Assembly (NCBI GenBank): GCA_900660155.1
Contig: CABFPE010000125.1
Location: 473,809-537,808, forward strand
DNA from: Hofstenia miamia
Taxonomy: Eukaryota; Xenacoelomorpha; Acoela; Hofsteniidae
Direction: 5' to 3'
DNA length: 64,000 nt
This document shows, piece after piece, positions 59,301 through 64,000 of the stretch. Each line of letters opens with the position of its first letter. The stretch's first letter is position 1. The translations under genes were made by a program, and so were the position numbers. The notes under the pieces were generated by a model, which saw nothing but the letters and a program-made list of their open reading frames with translations, was not told the DNA's origin and made no database searches.

Positions 59301-62300
59301 TTTCATTTAAAAAAATTTAAATTAAATTTACATTTTTTATTAATAAAACTTTCCTCAAAAAGATTAGCTCAGAATGAGGATTATTCCATGGCAATTGTTC
59401 GATTTCTTTACGTCATTAACCGAAAAAACGACCAAATATAATTCGAGACGAGACTCGAGACTTTATTTGACAGACGATACTCGAGACCAACTTTATCGAG
59501 GTCTCGTAAACCCTGCCTCCAATTATTCGAAATTCAATTATTCGGCTGTCTAAAATGATAGTGACCGACAAAATTTTCGTTTGCATAATCTTTTACTGCA
59601 ATGCCCATACAAAATCTTCGATACTTAGGCAGTATGTGGGGGTTCCATCACTAACTCCTAGCTGAACGCTAAAGCTTGTATGGTACCAACCAGATCTGGT
59701 CCAGAAGCCCTGGAAAGAAAATCGCCACAAAGTCAAAAAGGGTAGGATACAGACTTGGCCCCATCAACACCCTTCATTAACTCGTCTCTGCATGCTCTGA
59801 AAGGTTGGGGTGACGGCTCTTAATGTGCCATAAATACCAACCTTTACTCTTATACGACTTGTAACAGCCCTCCGCTATACACTTCCAGCAATTAGCATCC
59901 GCCTCCCCATTGGAGATCTGCGTATGTTCATCCTTGACATGATGGTTGAATTCTTTCTGCTCTGAAAACATACGCTCACACTCCGTTCACCGTAGGCGTC
60001 TCGTACTAGTATTTGTAAGCTTTAGCACTGTTACGAAGACCCCCCCCAGAAAATCTTTTGGATCAATTCCGTGTCACCATTGATCAGATCTGCAAGTTTG
60101 TGAATCACTTCACTACCTTTCTTATCCCTAAAGCATCATGTAGTAACCTCCATTAACCACTGTACATCAAGTACCAACCGCTTTCCCCAGCACTGACTTT
60201 TCCGTGGACATTACCTTCAGGAACTATTGCCTTGTTCATTGCTAACTCAAGGGGCTGATCACTAGTTATGGTTTTGCTCTGCGACATCATCCGGCTTACA
60301 AAAGTTAATTGCTTACGTGCTACTATTGTGCGCACTTTTGGAAATGCATAAGTCCATGAACTTTGATCTTGGTTAACCTATCCCAGAGTGAGACGCCACA
60401 AAAAGCCCTTTTACAGGTGTTTGTGGAAGTTTCAAGCATCTCCAGTTCCCTAGCAGTTTCTGCCCAAGTCTCACACACATACGTCAGAGTGGGTACCATA
60501 ACGCTTCGTAAGAGAAGGTAAGAGTGCTTTGCCAAATCCATTCTGACATGCTACTCACCGAAAACGTAAGATGTTGTCAACAGCACCATTTCGCAGATTT
60601 CTTGCTTCAGAGAGGGCTGTCCCAGCAGTGCTGATCATCGAGCCTAGGTACTTAAACTCTGATAGGAATTAAATGTTCTTTACAAAGACGTGAACTCTAT
60701 CAGAACCACAATTCAATTACCACCAACAATGTGTTTTTGTGATTCAGTATACCATCTGATGGTTGTTTTGTTTATTATGGAAAAAATTTTGCCCTGCAGT
60801 TCATGTAACATTTTGGTTTATGCGCATATAAAGCATATTTTTCAAGGAATAATAGAATCTAAAAAGAACCAACAAGAAAGAAACCTCAGTTTGTTATGAG
60901 TCTAAGTATAATAATATAAAATCAACACATTTTACCAGCCACTTATAGTCCAGGCTTGCGTTTGTTTTGGCGTTTGCCGGTAACTTCAACGGTTACTAAT
61001 CGCCATAAGTTTAAAAAGTGATACAATTTGCCAGGTAGTTCACGAGGCACATGCCCATTGTCAAACCCTTGCTGTTAACAACTTTAGCGGCATGGTCATC
61101 ATTTAGTTTCATAACTACCCAAATGCTCTCCGTGTTTCAAACGTGAATTCCATGGATATGTCTGACAAATATCTCATTTGGCTTCAATGCCAACCGGACT
61201 CTTCATTGAGCAATACAGCTATTCTTGTTCTAAGTGAGAAGCAGCGCGGATTTAACCAACTATTCCAACATAATCTTGCTTTTACGCGTTGTTTATAATT
61301 CATTTTTTAGACGTATTTTAGGTGGAATAAAGAAAACGTTTAAAATTACGTATCTTAGTAATTACACATGAAAATTACATTAGCATCTGATTGAATCATA
61401 CTTTTCTAATCTATTATGCAATGATAACATATTTAATTGTGGTGCTAACACCAAAGTTCATTGCACCTTTACGTCAGAGACTGTGCATTTAAAGACCAGC
61501 AAAATTATTAAATTAGTTGAAATGGGTATTTAGTAAAACGGTAACCTTATTGTCTTTTAATTTCATGCACTATTGAGAAATACATGCAATTCCTTTACTT
61601 TTTCTCAACATAAAGCAGTTGAAATTAATAATTCAGCTAATTGCCAGTTGACCCCAAACAATCGCTTTGATTGTAGCAATTAACTTCAACTCATTTCTTT
61701 GAATTAACACTAATACTTATTTGAAGGAGTGAAAACGGAGGAACGGGGACAGTGCGTTTAATGATAAATAGAGGTAAATCGAATTTGTTTAGTAAAACGC
61801 AAGTATCTTAACTTTAAACCAATTTATTATTACAATTTCTCATCCAAATAGTCAAGGCATCCTAATATTTGTATCAACTTCGGATTTAGGTCTATGTGCA
61901 ATCCTGGACAAAGGAAACCGTACTGATTCAAATTTTTGTAAATTAAATGAAATATTCATAACCATTTCATTAACAATAAATGAACGAGTTGTACCTGCAC
62001 ATGCAAATTGCATATATCAGTAGGACAATTCATCTTTGCTTTGTCACACATGTCAGAGTTTGGTTTGTGGAGCACAAAATTGCTCAGCTTCCGTGCCTCC
62101 TGGGTCCCATTGAGAAGTGTTCGCACGTGGTGAAGAACTTAAAATCAGCTGATTCCAGAATTTCACAAACCGTTTATTTAATGTTTGCTAAATTCTATGC
62201 CTAAAAGCTAACACTGGTTACACTTAATTCTGACTTATTTGTTGACAATCATTGTATTTTTATGAATAAAACTAATTTTAATGTCTATCTTGTGTTTACT

Positions 62301-62800
62301 AAGTAGATACTCTACTTCATTACTCAACTTGTGTTAGCATTTAATTTAATTTGGTAAAAAGAACAAATATTTATCGATACGGTTTCTTTTGTCCAGGGTT
62401 ATAATTTTCATACTTCCAAAACGAGGTGGTCAAAACCTAATTTTTCTATTGATTTTTTTCAAATCTTGATGTAACGGGATTTACAATTTTCAAAAAATTT
62501 TCACCATTAGAATCCGGGATTAATGCTTTGATTAGTTTGAAACATAATTTGTTAATATATTTTTTAACATATTTTTTTAGTTTGGTATTGTCTCAGTTTT
62601 TTAGGGGCAAAGAATATGAATTACGTGAAGAAAAAACGAAACCTAGCCCTTGCGCAGTAGATAATAAAGTTAAAATTCACAAATCTTTGAAAGATCTGAC
62701 AAAGATGTTATCTAGCTCTAACAATGGTCCATGGCCCGAAGCCAAAATAGCTCAGTTGGATCGTACCTTGGGTGAACTTCAACGTATTTTTCAAAAAAAT
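44269..62800 (+). CDS. SCAPER: SCAPER, exons 1-15 in window, C-terminus beyond the edge
   Basis: SCAPER (S-phase cyclin A-associated protein in the ER) is a large, mostly coiled-coil protein of the endoplasmic reticulum that binds cyclin A/CDK2; human mutations affect retina and brain. Fifteen exons join with matching phase to about 740 codons. In order they encode the SCAPER N-terminal helical domain (VRARYWAFLIENLKLAVDEI), SWAD motifs, an acidic linker, a 300-residue Arg/Glu/Lys-rich coiled coil and a C2H2 finger. The last exon here ends with the conserved LDRTLGEL region. About 600 further residues, including the membrane-associated C-terminal part, are expected to the right. The initiating Met was not found. 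One exon tail is duplicated at 57913. Confidence 0.93.
45140..45268 (+). CDS. SCAPER: SCAPER exon: start of conserved N-terminal domain
   Basis: TACTTTAG acceptor, AAG-GTACCG donor, 43 codons. GRHVRARYWAFLIENLKLAV and DEIYCVCEDDESTVECK match the strongest conserved block of the SCAPER N-terminal domain. Confidence 0.92.
45380..45480 (+). CDS. SCAPER: SCAPER exon: N-terminal domain, second part
   Basis: CATTTTTAG acceptor and CG-GTAATT donor. EVILMLNSCVKDFESLIDKI and NVQKEFESLEKAK continue the N-terminal domain. Ends two bases into an Arg codon completed by the next exon, 2.8 kb away. Confidence 0.92.
46810..47295. repeat. 486-bp duplicated intron segment, copy 1
   Basis: It matches 47486-47971 over 486 bases. 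Copy 1 ends at the N at 47296 and copy 2 starts after the N at 47485, with a 188-base piece between the two Ns. Confidence 0.92.
47297..47484. repeat. 188-bp misplaced piece between two Ns
   Basis: This piece matches 48968-49145 apart from a 10-base insertion (around TTTCTTAATC). In that location it lies naturally in the next SCAPER intron, so the small contig here is probably an allelic copy placed wrongly. Confidence 0.88.
47486..47971. repeat. 486-bp duplicated intron segment, copy 2
   Basis: This is the copy of 46810-47295. It continues on the right into unique sequence leading to the next SCAPER exon. Confidence 0.92.
48287..48450 (+). CDS. SCAPER: SCAPER exon: first SWAD motif
   Basis: TTTATAG acceptor, CCCAAAG-GTTTAT donor. 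PSSISWEVRKCSPMK and EGSSWADRVKGLRRVSDDRL match the SLAWEVKKMSP and SWADKVK parts of vertebrate SCAPER. Confidence 0.88.
48968..49145. repeat. Natural copy of the 188-bp piece
   Basis: It matches 47297-47484 and shows no N at either side, so this is likely the true position. Confidence 0.85.
49676..49857 (+). CDS. SCAPER: SCAPER exon: WETV region
   Basis: CATTTTAG acceptor. DSDDWETVGKTKPKAK matches the GWETVQRGRP part of SCAPER. The donor GGG-GTAAAT at 49857 keeps phase 0 with the next exon. The frame stays open to 50004, so the exon end is less certain than its start. Confidence 0.75.
50398..50577 (+). CDS. SCAPER: SCAPER exon: acidic linker
   Basis: ATTTTTAG acceptor, GATGAG-GTTTGG donor, exactly 60 codons. 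IDRLNIELNDCYEQAIQECE and EEESHLTHALEQ match the LADRLEKANEEAIASAIAEE stretch of SCAPER, followed by an acidic DEDEDE end. Confidence 0.88.
50578..52779 (+). other. SCAPER intron, no recognised insert except one repeat
   Basis: The 2.2-kb intron has short open frames (51281-51556 plus) without domain signals. A dispersed repeat shared with 2898-2944 lies at 52233-52280. Confidence 0.5.
52233..52280 (+). repeat. Dispersed repeat, copy B
   Basis: This is the partner of 2898-2944: CATTGTATGGAAGTGCTA, then an AAATATT run, then ATGGCGGCTCGGCACTG, in the same orientation. Confidence 0.6.
52780..52922 (+). CDS. SCAPER: SCAPER exon: second SWAD motif and HERLSS region
   Basis: TATATTTAG acceptor, ATTAG-GTATTT donor. 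PPKSMSWADQIDEEEELKRD and RALQIHERLSSNSRI match SWGDIVEEE and IHMHEKLSSPSRK of SCAPER. Confidence 0.92.
53097..53283. mobile_element. MITE with CCTCCGCCA ends
   Basis: TACCTCCGCCA at 53097 and its perfect reverse complement TGGCGGAGGTA at 53273-53283 bound an element containing GTTTGTTTGTTTGTCTG, TTACGGAAAA and TTTTGGTGCTGATCC. The following TGCGCTCTCTGAGTGCTTT (to 53309) is also part of the conserved unit as I remember it. I recognise this as a very widespread repeat reported across distant animal groups. It lies in a SCAPER intron. Confidence 0.8.
53656..53767 (+). CDS. SCAPER: SCAPER exon: coiled coil 1
   Basis: GTTTTAG acceptor, CAACGT-GTATGC donor. STWAEKKQRHERKQDNAEKL and RQQMLEETMQKQRML begin the long charged helix. 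Confidence 0.9.
53883..54023 (+). CDS. SCAPER: SCAPER exon: coiled coil 2
   Basis: CGTATAG acceptor, AAC-AAA-GTAGGC donor, 47 codons. VRKWKHEIEERRK and QEIVRKAHEEENK match VRKWKEELLDQRR and QAIVKKAQEEEAK. Confidence 0.93.
54241..54342 (+). CDS. SCAPER: SCAPER exon: coiled coil 3
   Basis: TTACCTAG acceptor, GAT-GTATGT donor, 34 codons. VNEIAFIKSLESQNKRHEMA is almost identical to VNEIAFINTLEAQNKRHDVL of vertebrate SCAPER, the best single match in the gene. Confidence 0.95.
54427..54623 (+). CDS. SCAPER: SCAPER exon: coiled coil 4
   Basis: The acceptor is AATTTAAAG and the donor GAGTT-GTAAGT. DERQRKLEEKAAMEEAARER and RLQELQLRREERIERIESLL continue the charged helix. Confidence 0.9.
55771..56026 (+). 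CDS. SCAPER: SCAPER exon: end of coiled coil, first half of zinc finger
   Basis: CTTTGTTAG acceptor, GTGATA-GTAAGT donor. LQKKIQEKLDESNARYLSIL and KKERAAELGSSRH match LQKKIQLKHDESIRRHMEQI and KEKAAELSSGRH. YTLYKQCFLCRVI supplies the two zinc-binding Cys. Its last base pair of codons joins in phase to the next exon. Confidence 0.94.
56324..56422 (+). CDS. SCAPER: SCAPER exon: second half of zinc finger
   Basis: TTTCTTAG acceptor, GACGTG-GTGGGC donor, 33 codons. LKSDLHLLSHLKGKKHIQFM adds the two His. With the previous exon the spacing is C-x2-C-x12-H-x5-H, the matrin/U1-like C2H2 finger of SCAPER. Confidence 0.93.
56732..56859 (+). CDS. SCAPER: SCAPER exon: basic KKKCKKLRSKM region
   Basis: CTATTTTAG acceptor, CAGAG-GTATTA donor. 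ERLSVKFIGEVKDNV and KKKCKKLRSKMNQR match LSLKKYIIDIVVE and KKKAKKIKARMNFR. The 3' end of this exon appears again at 57913-57943 after an N. Confidence 0.92.
56829..57911. repeat. 1.08-kb duplicated block, copy 1
   Basis: This block, from inside a SCAPER exon into the following intron, is repeated at 57913-59048. Copy 1 ends at the N at 57912. Copy 2 is 53 bases longer, mainly because of an extra tandem unit of about 50 bases near 58490-58540 (CATCTTAAGAGCTTGGGCAT). Confidence 0.92.
57913..59048. repeat. 1.14-kb duplicated block, copy 2
   Basis: It begins right after the N with the last 31 bases of the SCAPER exon ending at 56859, including its splice donor, and runs into unique intron sequence at 59049. 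The exon piece here has no acceptor and should not be annotated as a separate exon. Confidence 0.92.
59125..59523. mobile_element. hAT-type MITE with perfect 8-bp target duplication
   Basis: The 383-bp element (59133-59515) has 15-bp perfect inverted ends, CAGGGTTTACGAGAC, and lies between two copies of CCTCCAAT (59125-59132 and 59516-59523). An 8-bp duplication with CAGGG ends fits the hAT superfamily. Inside, CGAGAC or its variants recur about ten times in both halves (for example GATTCGAGACGAGACTCGAG), a pattern typical of transposase-binding subterminal repeats. It has no coding capacity. Confidence 0.92.
59777..60680 (-). pseudogene. LINE RT C-terminal fragment with C2H2-like finger
   Basis: On the minus strand near 60680-60590 is FKYLGSMISTAGTALSEARN. 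The frame 60541-60323 has LAKHSYLLLRSVMVPTLTYV and CETWAETARELEMLE, matching the LYxxxVxPxLxYGxExW block. The frame 60335-60153 is the following region. The frame 59971-59777 ends with CWKCIAEGCYKSYKSKGWYL and WHIKSRH, a Cys2His2-like terminus. The catalytic RT core is absent. It lies antisense in the last SCAPER intron of the window. Confidence 0.75.
60690..62604 (+). other. SCAPER intron, right part, no gene seen
   Basis: Nothing recognisable was found beyond short plus frames at 60690-60899 and 61980-62204 without motifs. The intron ends with TCAGTTTTTTAG at 62604. Confidence 0.5.
62605..62800 (+). CDS. SCAPER: SCAPER exon: LDRTLGEL region, last in window
   Basis: TTTTTTAG acceptor, CAAAAAAAT-GTTTGT donor. 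GKEYELREEKTKPSP, WPEAKIAQLDRTLGELQRIF and QKN match AKEYESLMET and KVSALDRTLGEITRILEKEN of SCAPER. The donor keeps the phase expected for the next, unseen exon. Confidence 0.92.
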
Positions 62801-63704
62801 GTTTGTTTCTTGATATACTCTTTTTCTTATGTTGTTGTAGATAAGCCTAGAAGGTCTATGTGTAATGTATTCCAATGAAGTTCTTTACTTTTACGTCAAT
62901 ATTATAGATTAAGTGTATCCTTCTACCGTCTTTTTTACTCTTCATAGTTTTATCCATTTGAATAAGTCAGCACTTTTTCTATATGCTTATTTGGTTTGCC
63001 TTATAAAAGTATGTTCCTTGTCACCAGATAATTGTTTATTTTCAGGCTTTTATGTGCCAAAAATCTAGGCATTCATTACGAATAGTAATGAAGTTGATTT
63101 ACTCGTCAGTTACCGCCTATTTGAAAAATATTCTTCTTATAAAAAATCAGTTTGCGTTGCAAATATTCAATTAGTACTAAACAGTTATGCCTATCCATTT
63201 GAAAGAAAAGGCATTGTTCTCATTTTTCATCTGGGAATTTATACCATTGCTTTATGAAAATCTTTTTAGTTCTCCAATTTGCAGTACGATTACATTGAAA
63301 ATGTCGAATATAAAACCAAACCCATGTCTAATTTAATTTACTTGCTCTCATTCAAACCTCAGTTGCGAAACAGTTGTAGCATAGCCAACGTACGTTCTCA
63401 GTTCTCCAAATTAAACACTTATTTTATAATATTTACTATTTGTAAAAGATACTGAATATCATAGTGATGTGTTCTTAACCTTAAACTGTCAATCGTTAAT
63501 TTTAAAGTACAAACCGTTTTTCTACATTTAAAAAGAATTTTCGCCAAGCCCATTAGCAAATTTGAAAATCATGAGGCATGGTCAGGTCTAATGGGGAACA
63601 TGCCTTAGTGCAATGTTGAAAATTTCTATTAAAGCGAATCGCTGTGGCTGAAGTTGTTCAACAGATTAACATTATAACAAGGAGTATTTTAGTAAACCAT
63701 TATA

Positions 63705-63713
63705 TATAATTGT

Positions 63714-63740
<27 letters not shown>
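63705..63740. repeat. TA microsatellite
   Basis: An uninterrupted TA dinucleotide run within a longer AT-rich tract. Confidence 0.9.
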
Positions 63741-63744
<4 letters not shown>

Positions 63745-63983
63745 CCATGAATTTTTCCACATAACCATATAAGCTGATTTTTCCACATAAATTCCTGAAT
63801 TTTCATAGGACATAGTCTTTTAGTAGTGCCTACCTTCATGCAAAATATTTTAAGGATCGATGAGTTTTTTATCGAGTAATCGGCCCAAAACCCCAAAGCC
63901 CTTTATGTAGTATGGAAAATTTTACTCAGGTCCCTCTATGTAGCGGATTTTTGAAAAAGTCATACTACCTAGAGGGAGCTATT

Positions 63984-64000
63984 TGTATGTATGTATGTAT
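63984..64000. repeat. TATG/GTAT microsatellite at the window edge
   Basis: Repeats of GTAT (TGTATGTATGTATGTAT) run to the last base, so its full length is unknown. Confidence 0.8.

Larger units (their letters stand above)
62801..64000 (+). other. SCAPER intron running off the window
   Basis: No further SCAPER exon was recognised. Positions 63505-63565 resemble 57590-57645, and simple repeats lie at 63705-63740 (TA) and 63984-64000 (TATG). Confidence 0.5.

Noticed and set aside
62801-64000. Further SCAPER exon
   Set aside because: No frame here resembles the conserved region expected after LDRTLGEL. The next exon is probably beyond the window.

Overview
This window is an AT-rich stretch of an invertebrate animal nuclear genome, most likely an arthropod or another ecdysozoan. 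The reasons are spliceosomal introns with GT..AG borders, two conserved animal genes, and many arthropod-type transposons. I cannot name the species. No tRNA, rRNA, CRISPR or bacterial-style operon was seen.

Layout. Positions 1-2500 and 4189-4352 hold pieces of a jockey-like LINE family. Positions 5828-7264 (minus) encode an intact epsin-related ENTH protein of the CLINT1/epsinR type, with a probable splice acceptor just before its start codon. Positions 8800-9420 hold a Mutator-like transposase relic and 10420-11275 a second LINE tail. Positions 12971-13721 are a small mariner-like element with both ends. Positions 14979-22660 are a decayed R1-like LINE (minus) carrying a Harbinger insertion; a 2.6 kb part appears twice around a single N. 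Positions 23173-23264 form a compact foldback, and 24304-24700 is a second Harbinger relic.

Positions 26960-35390 are nested transposons: a hAT transposase reading frame (minus) is split by a Ty3/gypsy insertion (29626-34672) and bordered by a piggyBac relic whose right edge lies at a TTAA (28396). Positions 36145-37311 are a young-looking Tc1 element whose transposase is interrupted by a spliceosomal intron. Positions 37399-40888 are a complete P-element-type (THAP) transposon with 24-bp inverted ends and an 8-bp target duplication; a 605-bp mariner-type element lies inside it. Two further Tc1/mariner relics follow (41494-42240 and 42764-43847).

From about 44.3 kb to the right edge lies SCAPER (plus strand). 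Fifteen exons join in a consistent phase to about 740 codons, and the C-terminal part lies beyond the window. Its introns hold a 187-bp CCTCCGCCA-ended MITE, a 383-bp hAT MITE with a perfect 8-bp target duplication, and a LINE tail.

Assembly quality matters here. The window has seven single-N positions. Six of them border segments that are present twice, which suggests unmerged overlapping contigs or alleles. One of these repeats part of a SCAPER exon. The seventh (37213) coincides with missing sequence in the Tc1 transposase.
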